Shown here piece after piece: positions 31,536-40,693 of a stretch of 40,693 nucleotides of DNA. The notes under the pieces were generated by a model. The model saw nothing but the letters and a program-made list of their open reading frames with translations, was not told the origin of the DNA and did no database searches. Source of the stretch: Carnobacterium alterfunditum DSM 5972. Lineage in GTDB: Bacteria; Bacillota; Bacilli; Lactobacillales; Carnobacteriaceae. Position numbers and translations under genes: made by a program. Positions within the stretch are counted from its first letter, which is position 1. The number at the start of each line of letters is the position of its first letter. The stretch is from assembly GCF_000744115.1 (NCBI RefSeq), contig NZ_JQLG01000003.1, positions 1-40,693 of the forward strand, given 5' to 3'.

Positions 31536-31670
31536 TTATACGATAAAGAGATAGTAATTGTAGAATCGTATAGACCAAAATCTTAAGACTGTTACTATAA
31601 ATATCGTTCTTACTATTTTTGATAAAAAATCAACATCTTCCACGAACCAATTCTTTATTTTTTTAATCAA
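31536..31670 (-). CDS. Possible small membrane peptide, 44 aa (copy 2)
   Basis: Identical to 2429-2563. It is supported mainly by AAAGGAG upstream of a TTG start. Confidence 0.35.
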   Translation of the reverse strand: MIKKIKNWFVEDVDFLSKIVRTIFIVTVLRFWSIRFYNYYLFIV

Positions 31671-31804
31671 TGTAATCATCTCCTTTTAATATAGGATAAT
31701 CAAACAGTGAAGCAATTAGAAATATTTATATTTGTAAACTAGTGTATTCTTTAAGGTAATGATATAATTATTGTAATAAAATAAAGTAAGAGGGGGTCCT
31801 TAAG

Positions 31805-32341
31805 GTGATAGTAATAGATGAGGTTCTTAAGAAAGAAGCTTTAAAGAGAACAGAAAATAGAATGAAATATAGTTTTAGAGAAGAACCTATTTCTCAACCG
31901 GGATATAAATATAGCATGATTTTAACAGCTGTTTTAGGAGAACTAGTTTTTGAAAAATATTTGAAGAGTAAAAAAATAAACTACCAACAAATTGAGAGCT
32001 CTGATTATGCTAGATATTTTCAGATCGGAAATTTGAAGTTAGAAACTAAAACATCAGCTTATTATAACTCGAAGGGATATAATAGACTAAATCTTTTATA
32101 TAATGTGCGGGAGTATGACTATAATATTGATTTTAATATTCATTACGTCGTTCAAATGTTTATAAATGGAAAGATACCGAGTAATAAATTTGATATTGAC
32201 GAATGCACTATAGGTCATATAACAGGTGGAGCAGAATTTAGCAGAATTCCAGAAATTTCAAATGAAGTAAACTATGATGTCCGAAGACCATGTTATGTAG
32301 TAGATTTAGATGATCTTACTAAAGTAGATGATATATTTTAA
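31805..32341 (+). CDS. Putative PD-(D/E)XK-type nuclease (copy 2)
   Basis: Identical to 2698-3234. The E-x-K signature is in NLKLETKTS with an Asp about 12 residues earlier. Confidence 0.5.
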   Translation: MIVIDEVLKKEALKRTENRMKYSFREEPISQPGYKYSMILTAVLGELVFEKYLKSKKINYQQIESSDYARYFQIGNLKLETKTSAYYNSKGYNRLNLLYNVREYDYNIDFNIHYVVQMFINGKIPSNKFDIDECTIGHITGGAEFSRIPEISNEVNYDVRRPCYVVDLDDLTKVDDIF

Positions 32342-32448
32342 TTGTTATATCAAGATGGTATAGCAATTAGAAGCTAGTAATTAAATCTAAAAAAGAGAAT
32401 CTCTATTTTTAGTAGATATTCTCCAATAACAATATAAAGTATTATTTT

Positions 32449-32814
32449 TTAGTTATAAGTTAGTAAGAAATTAACCAAATTTATTTCATTTATTGGATTA
32501 TTTAAAACAATTTTTCCAAGATGTAACCTTTCTTTATCAGTTCCAGAAAAACTTGAAAGAAGCCAATTATGTTTTATTTTAAATGTTAAAAGAAATAAAC
32601 GCTTTTCAATTTTATTTACTAAACAGATAGCATAATGTAGTTTATGAGTATTTAGGTAGTAAAATAGTTCTCTTTCCATCATGAAATTATTATTATTCCC
32701 ATATATTACTACAAGATTTAGCTTATTATTAACATTAAAAATAGTAGCTTCTCTCGAGTACTCAACTTCCTTATATTTAATATTCTCTTTTTTTAATAGT
32801 TCTATAATCTTCAT
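32449..32814 (-). CDS. Hypothetical protein in the restriction-modification operon (copy 2)
   Basis: Identical to 3342-3707; 121 aa, downstream of the fused methyltransferase. Confidence 0.55.
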   Translation of the reverse strand: MKIIELLKKENIKYKEVEYSREATIFNVNNKLNLVVIYGNNNNFMMERELFYYLNTHKLHYAICLVNKIEKRLFLLTFKIKHNWLLSSFSGTDKERLHLGKIVLNNPINEINLVNFLLTYN

Positions 32815-32906
32815 ATTAACACCTGTTTTAATAAGCTTAATTAGCGATAAAATGCTCATTAATCCTTTCTTTCTCTATGTTAAAAAATCTATGATTTTAA
32901 AGTAAC

Positions 32907-34709
32907 TCAGTCTGTAAGGATCTTTTTTTTTTTGTTTTCTATTCTATCTATGGCAATATTATAATATTGTTCATCAAGTTCAATTCCTATGAATTTCCTA
33001 CCATGCAAAATACTGGCTACGCCTGTCGTACCAGAACCCATAAATGGATCTATAATCGTTTGGCCAGGATTTGTGTGTATTTTTATAAGGTTTTCCATTA
33101 AATTCAAAGATTTTTGAGTAGGATGTGCTGTACGTTCTTTTCCTAAAACAGTGGGAGTCTTAAATTCAGGTCTTAAATAAGGATGGTTATCTGGTTTATT
33201 AAAGATCCATTTCGAACCCTTCTTAACTCCCCAGATAGCGAATTCAGTATCTTGCACATACCGTCTATTAATATTTCTAGGCATAGGGTTACTTTTTACC
33301 CATTTAATTACATCTTTAACTATTATATTATTAGCTTCCATTGCGTCGCAAATATAGCTAATATATCGGTAAGAACAAAATATAATAAAAGATCCATCTT
33401 TAGTTAATATTGATGAATATAGTTCAATCCAAGAATATAAATCAAATTCTTTATCCCATTCTCCAAAATCAATACCCTTTCTTTTAGCATTATTCATAGT
33501 GTCAAAGTTATTTTTTTTAGAAATATTATAGGGTGGATCAGTAATTACGTGATCAACTGTTCTTTTACTATTGATAAGTTCTTCTATTACTTTATAAGCA
33601 TCTCCGTTATATAATTGATATTGATCAGTAAATATTGAGCTTCTTTTACTCAATGTGTTAATTATACTTTCACCTATAGCCTTAGCCATCAAAGGGGGAA
33701 CAGCGTTGCCTATTTGAGTACATATTGCCGTTTTATTACCATAGAATCTAAATGTATCTGGAAAACTTTGAATTCTAGCAGCTTCTCTAGGCGTTATTGC
33801 TCTGTTCAAAAAAGGATGTGAATTTTTTCCATTAGATGGTGTATCGAATCTAGTATCAATAGTAGGACTAGGCTTATCCCACTCAAGTCTGCTCCAAGTA
33901 GTCTTAAATTTTTGTTTCCCATGGTACTCTTTGGGAAGATATTCTTTTCCTTTCTCAGGTGGAATCATAGATAGTTTTTTTAAAGCTAATTCACTATGAT
34001 TAGTAGCTATATGATTATACAATTCATAACTATCTGTTCTCATTTTTTCTTGATAAGGTGAGCGAATTTCTCTTAAGTATTGACTATTTTCTTTTCCTTC
34101 CCCAGAATTTAAGTAGTCTAAATCTGAAATGGCATCTCTAACAGTATTTGAGATATCATTTTTCAAAGGAAAATTTAAGAGTTGTTTTTTATGAGCAAGT
34201 AATATAGCTCTTTTCCTTTTTTGTGGAACACCATAGTCTGAGCTATCTAGAACCTTATAATTTAAAACATAACCAAGCTCATTAATGTGCTTTTTAATCT
34301 CTTGAATAAAGTAACCATCTGAAGCAGTAAGCATCGTTTTTACATTTTCAATAATAAATAATTCAGGTTCTAAACGTCTTACAATATCTAAATATTCTAG
34401 AAAAAGGTAATTTCTAGGATCACTTAGTCCTAACTTTTTCCCTTTATTAGAAAACCCTTGACAAGGTGGCCCACCTATAATCATATTTACATTTAAATCT
34501 TTTGCAGATGTTATGATTTCTTCCTTTAGTGTAGAATGAAGTATATCTCCACAAATAGTTTTAGCATTTGGTATATTCTTTTTTAAAGTAAGAAGAGCTG
34601 CTTCATTGAAGTCTGTTGCAAGAACTGTTTCAAATTCTTTTAATTGATCTAGTCCATAAGAAAATCCACCCGCACCAGAAAATAAATCTAGTATTTTATA
34701 TTTAAACAA
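32907..34709 (-). CDS. Fused m5C/amino DNA methyltransferase (copy 2)
   Basis: Identical to 3800-5602: GGPPCQGFSNKG in the m5C half, DPPYNIS and DPFMGSGTT in the beta-class half. TTG start. Confidence 0.93.
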   Translation of the reverse strand: MFKYKILDLFSGAGGFSYGLDQLKEFETVLATDFNEAALLTLKKNIPNAKTICGDILHSTLKEEIITSAKDLNVNMIIGGPPCQGFSNKGKKLGLSDPRNYLFLEYLDIVRRLEPELFIIENVKTMLTASDGYFIQEIKKHINELGYVLNYKVLDSSDYGVPQKRKRAILLAHKKQLLNFPLKNDISNTVRDAISDLDYLNSGEGKENSQYLREIRSPYQEKMRTDSYELYNHIATNHSELALKKLSMIPPEKGKEYLPKEYHGKQKFKTTWSRLEWDKPSPTIDTRFDTPSNGKNSHPFLNRAITPREAARIQSFPDTFRFYGNKTAICTQIGNAVPPLMAKAIGESIINTLSKRSSIFTDQYQLYNGDAYKVIEELINSKRTVDHVITDPPYNISKKNNFDTMNNAKRKGIDFGEWDKEFDLYSWIELYSSILTKDGSFIIFCSYRYISYICDAMEANNIIVKDVIKWVKSNPMPRNINRRYVQDTEFAIWGVKKGSKWIFNKPDNHPYLRPEFKTPTVLGKERTAHPTQKSLNLMENLIKIHTNPGQTIIDPFMGSGTTGVASILHGRKFIGIELDEQYYNIAIDRIENKKKKILTD

Positions 34710-34791
34710 AAATAATCACTCCTGCATTTTTTTTGAGGTACTGAAATTATAACCCTCAAAATAATAAATAACAAGAGGAAGAGGTATATTT

Positions 34792-36006
34792 ATGAAATTA
34801 CTTAGCGATATATTGAATAGTAAAAATTTACAGACCTTAAGTTTTGTTTTCTTTAACCTATCTGATGAAACAGAGAGCGGATTCAATTTGAAAGTCTTAT
34901 ATAAAACTTCTAAATTTGCGAGCATAGAATTAGATAGAAAAATCGTAGAAGAGAATAATAAGTTGTTAAAGGAATATACTGGTTTATCATTTGAATTAAC
35001 TGGAGAATCTTCTCATAGGGCCACTATTGATAATGATATGAGTTTAGATAGAAACTCTATTTTAAGTTTAATTAATTCGAAGATCCAGCAATTAAGATTT
35101 GTTTATACAGATAGTGATTTTGGAAGAATAATAATAAATTCATTTTTCATCCCACGTGGTAGTATAGATTTAAATCGTTCATACTACTCTGTTGACATAT
35201 TAAATAAGAATATTACTGAAGACTATATTGATAATTTGTTAAGCATATTAATGTCTCTTGAAGATATTAATCAATTAAATATTAATTTTAGAGAATTACA
35301 GCCAGAATTTATAGAAGGAATAAAAAGAAATACTCAATTAAGAATTAACTTAAAATGGTTTTACAATAGATACTACAAAGATTTCAAAAAAATTAACTTA
35401 TATAAAGCGAATATTTTAGAAAATAAAAAAGAAAACATATCGTTATCAACATTCAGTAAAAAGTTTTCTTCAGGATTCATTGAAAGAGCATTATTTTATA
35501 AAGAAAGAATACTTGGACAAGAATTCTTATTTAAACAACTAACTAAAGAAACACTTAATAAAAAAATTGCTGAGCTGAGAAAAGTATTAGACTTTGATCA
35601 ATTAGGAACTGATAATAGCATAAATTCAAAAGAATCTAGAAATAAAGCAATTGTTAATTTGGTAACTATTTCTCAACCAGATGAATGTTTTTCTTGTAAA
35701 AATAAATATAAAATAGAGAATCGTACTTTTAAAATTCGTGATAATAGCAGATACTATTTAGAATTGCATCATGTTATATCATTTGGTGCAGATAAGTCAG
35801 GAGATGTATTGGAGAATTTAGTTAAACTTTGCCCGTCTTGTCATAGAGCTTTAACACCTAATCGTGCTGAAGAATCCTATCAGAAAAAGATCATTACTGA
35901 TATTTTAAATAATAGTTCTGAATCTAAAAAATATGTTTCTAACTTTGTTAAAGATTCAAGTAATATAGATCACTTAGTAGATTTTGTATATTCTAATCTG
36001 AAGTAG
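34792..36006 (+). CDS. HNH restriction endonuclease (copy 2)
   Basis: Identical to 5685-6899; the C-terminal HNH (LELHHVISFG, LCPSCHRAL) is intact. Confidence 0.85.
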   Translation: MKLLSDILNSKNLQTLSFVFFNLSDETESGFNLKVLYKTSKFASIELDRKIVEENNKLLKEYTGLSFELTGESSHRATIDNDMSLDRNSILSLINSKIQQLRFVYTDSDFGRIIINSFFIPRGSIDLNRSYYSVDILNKNITEDYIDNLLSILMSLEDINQLNINFRELQPEFIEGIKRNTQLRINLKWFYNRYYKDFKKINLYKANILENKKENISLSTFSKKFSSGFIERALFYKERILGQEFLFKQLTKETLNKKIAELRKVLDFDQLGTDNSINSKESRNKAIVNLVTISQPDECFSCKNKYKIENRTFKIRDNSRYYLELHHVISFGADKSGDVLENLVKLCPSCHRALTPNRAEESYQKKIITDILNNSSESKKYVSNFVKDSSNIDHLVDFVYSNLK

Positions 36007-36027
36007 ATAGTAAAGGAGCTACAAGCC

Positions 36028-36684
36028 ATGGCTAATACTTATAACGATAATAAAAATAAGGTTACAGAATTAATGGCAATTCATCTGTTAAATAATTTAA
36101 ATATAGCAGTCGAAAAAAATAATCAAATAGATTATAGCAGTGTAGATTTATTAGTGAAAGATGATATTAAAATAGATGTACAATACTCAGAAAGTCTTAG
36201 TAGTTATGGCGACTTAAGAGTCGATTTCATCTCAGCGTACAAATTTATAGATGGAATAAGTATTAATCATAAAGATCAGCTAGATATTTTTTCTGAATTT
36301 GAAAAGATAAATAATGTAAAAATAGCAAAAAAAGGAAAGCATTTTATTCCGGATTATTTGGATTATTTGATAGTATTTTTTTATAACAATAAATTAAATA
36401 TTAGTGAATTCGATGAGAATAAATCAACTCTCATACAAGATAAAATTGTACCAGACTATACTTTAGTAATTAAATCAGATGATTTAAAAAATCATATACT
36501 AAGTAATCATGCTTACTATTCAAATAAGATAATTAAGAATACTAAAAATAAGCTGCCTGATCAACATGGTTCAGCATTTATACCTGTAAAGTTAGAACTA
36601 TTAAGAGAGTCTAATATTGGATTTATTTATGAGAAACTGGATGTTGATGAAATCCAAATAAAAGACTACTTAAATCTTTTCTAG
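36028..36684 (+). CDS. Probable restriction-system partner protein (copy 2)
   Basis: Identical to 6921-7577; 21 bp after the HNH gene. Confidence 0.6.
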   Translation: MANTYNDNKNKVTELMAIHLLNNLNIAVEKNNQIDYSSVDLLVKDDIKIDVQYSESLSSYGDLRVDFISAYKFIDGISINHKDQLDIFSEFEKINNVKIAKKGKHFIPDYLDYLIVFFYNNKLNISEFDENKSTLIQDKIVPDYTLVIKSDDLKNHILSNHAYYSNKIIKNTKNKLPDQHGSAFIPVKLELLRESNIGFIYEKLDVDEIQIKDYLNLF

Positions 36685-36753
36685 TTCATTTTGTTTCAAC
36701 TTATTTAATAAAATAATACTCATAAACGTATAAATATGAGTGTTAGAATTATT

Positions 36754-38421
36754 CCTGAATGATTCATACTTTTAAGAAAATTAATAATTGGTGCATTTTT
36801 CACTTCTTTCAGATCATTAGTTTGATAGGTTTACTTATTTTACTTAAAATTTCCAAGTCACTCATTTTTTTGTCAGAAAATTAAGATTTTTAGGCATACT
36901 AATCCCTTGAAATTAGCCTTTTTTTTAAACTATTCCATTAGGTGTGAGTGCTACTGCCATTTGAAATGCTGAATATTCCGCAAGATTTTATGGAATAGTT
37001 CATAGTAAACGTGATAGGAACTGAGTTTTAAAAAGGTTTTTCGTCCAGAATGAACAAGTTTACCCGCTACTTTAAATAAGAGCAAACGAATAGTTGAAAC
37101 TTGAAAACCTTTGGTTTCTTTCGTAAAACAAAGAGTACGCATAAAATTGACGATGTTGTAAGCTAGTACACTCACCATCATACGTGCATGATTTTCTAAA
37201 AAACGAGGACTGTCGGTTTTATCGAAATAAAATCCATTTTTGGCCTCTTTAATGTAATTTTCCATGGTGCCTCTTTTAGAATAGGTTTGAAAGGCCGCTT
37301 CTGCAGAAAGGTTCTCTGATAAATTGGTTATGATAAATTCATGTCGAGCAATCAATTCGGTTGCTTCGCGCGTAGATTTAATACAAATTCTTCGTGGATG
37401 TGTCCAGCTCTTCGCTTGATAGAGTGTAGAAGCGTAATGAACTTCTTTTTTATCCCAATCCTGCTGGTCATCTATCGATACAAATTGCTCAGCGATTTTT
37501 CCTAGGTTACGATTCGATTTCAATCGAATAACATAAAAATTTTGACGTTTTTCACACAGTTCATATAATTCAGGAGTTGCAAAACCACTATCTGCACGCA
37601 CTAGAATAGAACATACAGGTACGGTTTCTTGGTAATGGTCAAAAAGTGGCCGGACAAAATCTGCAACACCATTGGATGTGTACACATTACCAGAACGAAG
37701 TTCTGCTTTCAAAAAGTCGCCGGTCAGGCCTTCAAAGGCAACAAGTGGATGATAGCCATTCGTTTGGTAATGGGCATTATAATCCGATTTCTCCTGATTG
37801 CCAAAGGTATCCGAATGTGTTGAGTCTAGATCAAAAATCATTTCAGTTGTATTACGAGCAGTACGTACTTTATCAATCAGGATTTGATTGACTTCTTGTA
37901 ATTGGGAAATGTTTTCCTGACTTAACCGATCCCATAAACGAGAAATAGAGGGTTGTGAAGCGAGTTGCTCTTTAGCTAATAGGCTCTGGAAAATGGGATC
38001 TTTTGATAAAACGTCAGCCAAGGAATCCGTTTGATATCCAGCAATCAATTGAAAAAGAATTTGTTCAATAATTGAATGATTAGCATGGTTATAGTAAAGT
38101 CGATCATCGTTAATAGTGAGGGTTTGTTTCAAAATGTTAGAGAAATTAATGGTGTGCATGAATTCCTTAACTAAAATCAATCCGGAATCTGAGGATAAAT
38201 TACCCCCAGAGTGAGATACCGTAATGTTTGAATTGAAAAGTAAACGATTTTCATGTAAAGTTGCCATAGAGAGAACCCCTTTCTTTGGTTATGTTTAGTC
38301 GCTTTAACCATAGCAGATTGGGGTTCTTTTTGCACACCCAAAGGGTGCTGATAAAATTAACTCAAACTAGCGTTAGAACAGTTTTTCCAGAGCGTTTCAG
38401 AAAAAGTATGAATTATTCAGG
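36754..38421. mobile_element. IS1380-family insertion sequence (copy 2)
   Basis: Identical to 7647-9314, including the flanking TTATT duplications. Because the flanks are identical too, it is the same insertion event, not a second one. Confidence 0.9.
36951..38267 (-). CDS. IS1380-family transposase (copy 2)
   Basis: Identical to 7844-9160; 438 aa, intact. Confidence 0.92.
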   Translation of the reverse strand: MATLHENRLLFNSNITVSHSGGNLSSDSGLILVKEFMHTINFSNILKQTLTINDDRLYYNHANHSIIEQILFQLIAGYQTDSLADVLSKDPIFQSLLAKEQLASQPSISRLWDRLSQENISQLQEVNQILIDKVRTARNTTEMIFDLDSTHSDTFGNQEKSDYNAHYQTNGYHPLVAFEGLTGDFLKAELRSGNVYTSNGVADFVRPLFDHYQETVPVCSILVRADSGFATPELYELCEKRQNFYVIRLKSNRNLGKIAEQFVSIDDQQDWDKKEVHYASTLYQAKSWTHPRRICIKSTREATELIARHEFIITNLSENLSAEAAFQTYSKRGTMENYIKEAKNGFYFDKTDSPRFLENHARMMVSVLAYNIVNFMRTLCFTKETKGFQVSTIRLLLFKVAGKLVHSGRKTFLKLSSYHVYYELFHKILRNIQHFKWQ

Positions 38422-38461
38422 TTATTAAATGATAATAAATAGCATAGGAGGATATTTTAAA

Positions 38462-38818
38462 ATGTCTTATGCAATAAAAATAGAAATAAAAAATAATTTA
38501 GTTATCTCGCGGACATTTGAGTGGAACGATTTAAGAGATATAATTATTATTGAAAAATATTTAGACGTAGATTCAGCAGATGTTAGATCATTAACAGATT
38601 CTATTGATGCTTGGGTAGATGATAAAGGGCTACTGAAAAAAGGAAACCTTTTGATTAGCTTAATCGTTAATGGAGAGAATCTTATATTTTCTAAAGAAAT
38701 ATTACTTTTAGGTTTAGATTATGAAACAGGAAAAACAAGAGGATTAAATAAAGAAGAGTTAAAATGGATAAAACATAATTTGTTTATATTAGATGATCCA
38801 ATAGGCATAATAAAATAA
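38462..38818 (+). CDS. Hypothetical protein, 118 aa (copy 2)
   Basis: Identical to 9355-9711, with AGGAGG upstream of its ATG. Confidence 0.65.
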   Translation: MSYAIKIEIKNNLVISRTFEWNDLRDIIIIEKYLDVDSADVRSLTDSIDAWVDDKGLLKKGNLLISLIVNGENLIFSKEILLLGLDYETGKTRGLNKEELKWIKHNLFILDDPIGIIK

Positions 38819-38854
38819 ACAAATAACTGGTATATATTATTAGGGAGCAATGAA

Positions 38855-38995
38855 ATGAACGTTAAGAAATATATGCTTTCCTTTTTGATTGCTACTTCTC
38901 TTTTGCTAGGAGGTTGTAGTCCCACAGCAGACGCTATTGTTCTTCAAGATGATACGACAGAACCTGTTGTGTTTTGCAAGAACTTTGCACATAAG
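38855..38995 (+). pseudogene. Lipoprotein gene, N-terminal part (copy 2)
   Basis: Identical to 9748-9888: signal peptide and lipobox GGC, then cut by IS3. Unlike copy 1, no EF-hand-like remainder follows the IS before the contig ends. Confidence 0.75.
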
Positions 38996-40587
38996 AGGGG
39001 ATGCGGATGTTTTCTTGGACTGTTTAAGCAGCTAATCCTAAACTTCGTCTATACTGAAGAGGACTTATTCCACCTAATGACATTTTGATTCTCTTTTCAT
39101 TATACCAATGAATATAATGGTCTAGACGTTCCATGAATTCGTCTATGCTGATGTCCTTCCAGGATACCCCGTAAAACCATTCATTCTTCAAGCGCCCAAA
39201 GAAGCCTTCACAGGCAGAATTGTCTGGAGAACAACCTTTCTTGGACATGGATTGTGTCAAACCGGAGGTTTTTATTCGCTCTATCCATCCTGGCCATCGG
39301 TAATGCGCGCCACGATCAGAATGAATAATTGGATGCTCATTAACTCCTAGTGTTTCTGCAGCGTTATCGAACATTGTATTGACTAACTTTGCGTTCGGTT
39401 CAGTACTAATTGTCCAACTTACGACTGCTCCGTCAAAACAGTCAATAATAGGTGACAAATAGACCTTTCCAGCAGGCATGCGAAATTCTGTAATATCAGT
39501 CAGCCATTTCATATTCGGCTTTTCTGCCTTAAAATTTCGTTGCAAAAGATTTGGGGCTGCTTGTGTAATCTCGCCAGCATAAGAACTATATTTCTTTTTC
39601 CGCGCTATTCTAACAGAAAGATTTTCTTCTCTCATCAGCCTTCTAACAACCTTTTCTGACAATAGGACACCCTTATTTTTCATTTCTGCATGCAGTCTAC
39701 GGTAGCCATATCTTGCATCGTTTTCATTGAAAATCTCTGTTAGTAAAAGACGTTTTTCTTCATATTTATCTGTCAAAGTTAATTGATTTCTGTGATAAAA
39801 ATAACTGCTTTTTGGTAGCTCTAATTGTTGAAATAAGCTCTTTAAAGGAAAATTGGTACGTAAGGCATTAACCAAAATAGTCTTTTCTCTATTTGTTAAG
39901 TTTATTGGATTAATGCCTGTTTCTTTTTTTATTAGAACAGCTGCTCTTTCAAGAATCTCTTTTTCCATTCGTAACTGGTAGACTTGTTTTTGCAGATCAT
40001 CGACTTCTGAATTCAGTGTATCTACCGTTTGTTCAATAGGTTGTTTTAGCATGGTTAGAGGAAAATCCCTTCCGACTAAATCACTTTTCCAGTCATAGAG
40101 CGTCTTTCTACCAACACCTGTCTGTTCTGCGATTTTTTTGGCAGAAGTATTTCGGCTAAAGAGCCTGATTACAGCCTCTTTTTTCTGCTCTTGCGTATAG
40201 TTTAGCGCACTCCGTCGAATTTTACGAGCTTCTGGGGCTAATTCTTCACACCATTGTCTTAATGTTTCCCTGCCTGGATAGCCAAGCATTCGAACTGTCC
40301 GAGAATAATTCCGACCATATTCAAAGTAATGCTCAACAGCTATCTTTTTTTCTTTTAGAGTAAATTTAGTACCTCTAATAGATGAATCACGAAGTTCTCC
40401 ATTTTCACAATATTCCTGATGCCAATTATATAAAGCTTTTGGAGAAGGGTATCCAAGTTTTTGAATAGTAGCTGCTAGTGAGTGTTCATATTTTATATAT
40501 AATTTTACGGCTTTCAATCGTTCCTCATGAGAGTACATTAACATCCTCCTGACTCAATTTGAGTCCAAGTATTTGTCCGCATCTCCT
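38996..40587. mobile_element. IS3-family insertion sequence (copy 2)
   Basis: Identical to 9889-11480 over its full length, with the same left flank but a different right flank. One shared and one different flank is what recombination between two IS copies, or an assembly jump at the IS, would produce. Confidence 0.8.
39024..40538 (-). CDS. IS3-family transposase (copy 2)
   Basis: Identical to 9917-11431; single-frame DDE transposase of 504 aa. Confidence 0.9.
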   Translation of the reverse strand: MYSHEERLKAVKLYIKYEHSLAATIQKLGYPSPKALYNWHQEYCENGELRDSSIRGTKFTLKEKKIAVEHYFEYGRNYSRTVRMLGYPGRETLRQWCEELAPEARKIRRSALNYTQEQKKEAVIRLFSRNTSAKKIAEQTGVGRKTLYDWKSDLVGRDFPLTMLKQPIEQTVDTLNSEVDDLQKQVYQLRMEKEILERAAVLIKKETGINPINLTNREKTILVNALRTNFPLKSLFQQLELPKSSYFYHRNQLTLTDKYEEKRLLLTEIFNENDARYGYRRLHAEMKNKGVLLSEKVVRRLMREENLSVRIARKKKYSSYAGEITQAAPNLLQRNFKAEKPNMKWLTDITEFRMPAGKVYLSPIIDCFDGAVVSWTISTEPNAKLVNTMFDNAAETLGVNEHPIIHSDRGAHYRWPGWIERIKTSGLTQSMSKKGCSPDNSACEGFFGRLKNEWFYGVSWKDISIDEFMERLDHYIHWYNEKRIKMSLGGISPLQYRRSLGLAA

Positions 40588-40693
40588 AGTGGTAATTCAT
40601 AGTGGCGGATATCATCTACGTACCAAACAGCAAGATTAGGTTATGATTACTTGAAAATAGCCTTGATTTAACGAGGTTCTAGATACATATTTT
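40588..40693. other. Novel right flank at the contig end
   Basis: The first 28 bases resemble the copy-1 flank with five mismatches (shared core GTGGCGGATATCAT), then the sequence is unrelated to 11509 onward. No gene can be called in so short a piece. Confidence 0.6.

Larger units (their letters stand above)
29108..40587. repeat. Long direct repeat, copy 2 (identical to 1-11480)
   Basis: This copy carries correct homopolymer lengths in the first 370 positions, restoring the DUF6075 and recombinase frames. Identity with copy 1 ends exactly at the IS3 outer terminus (40587). The next 28 bases match in 23 positions (five mismatches) and the rest do not match. Confidence 0.95.

Noticed and set aside
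29108-40587. True biological duplication of the defence island
   Set aside because: Not excluded, but both copies share IS insertions, flanks and all point positions, differing only by homopolymer changes at the contig edge, which favours assembly overlap.

Overview
The window is AT-rich, Gram-positive (Lactobacillales-like, probably enterococcal) plasmid DNA. Evidence: strong AGGAGG-type ribosome sites, TTG/GTG starts, two Rep_3 iteron replicons, a ParA partition operon, a serine resolvase and low-GC insertion sequences. No tRNA, rRNA, CRISPR array or housekeeping gene is visible. The host is inferred, not proven.

Layout. Bases 1-11480 are repeated as 29108-40587 with an offset of 29107. 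The copies differ only by four one-base homopolymer changes in the first 370 bases, and identity stops exactly at an IS3 terminus. The simplest reading is a circular plasmid of about 29.1 kb whose contig runs past its own start. The last ~106 bases do not match the expected continuation, so an IS3-mediated junction or a chimeric end is also possible. Copy 2 is the better copy for the DUF6075 and recombinase genes.

Repeat region (1-11.5 kb and 29.1-40.6 kb): DUF6075 protein, small tyrosine recombinase, dif-like sites, a 179-aa orphan protein, a VOC protein, then a defence island. The island holds a PD-(D/E)XK-like protein, an unknown 121-aa protein, a fused m5C plus amino-methyltransferase, a divergent HNH nuclease and a 218-aa partner. 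It ends with an intact IS1380-type element (5-bp target duplication) and an IS3-type element that splits a lipoprotein gene.

Unique region (11.5-29.1 kb): a DUF5986-like/XRE-ImmA pair; resolvase; a minus-strand parA, parB-like and Fic cluster with a TCTACA centromere; a structured noncoding block; replicon 1 (minus strand); a decapitated secreted-protein gene with a membrane partner; a Y-family polymerase stub ending at a dif-like site; a 29-aa hydrophobic peptide with a two-TM partner; a helically phased GTACAC array; a long noncoding tract; replicon 2 with five 22-bp iterons; a secreted-protein operon sharing a 42-bp repeat with an XRE-membrane regulator; a GC-richer SDR gene; and a relic IS1380 end.

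Themes. Two replicons with one par system suggest an old cointegrate. Sites sharing the right arm ATTTCATGTAT occur beside the recombinase, on both sides of the 179-aa gene, and at the polymerase stub. This suggests Xer-type module shuffling by a plasmid-encoded recombinase. The restriction-modification island, Fic protein and possible bacteriocin-like loci would favour plasmid maintenance and host defence.
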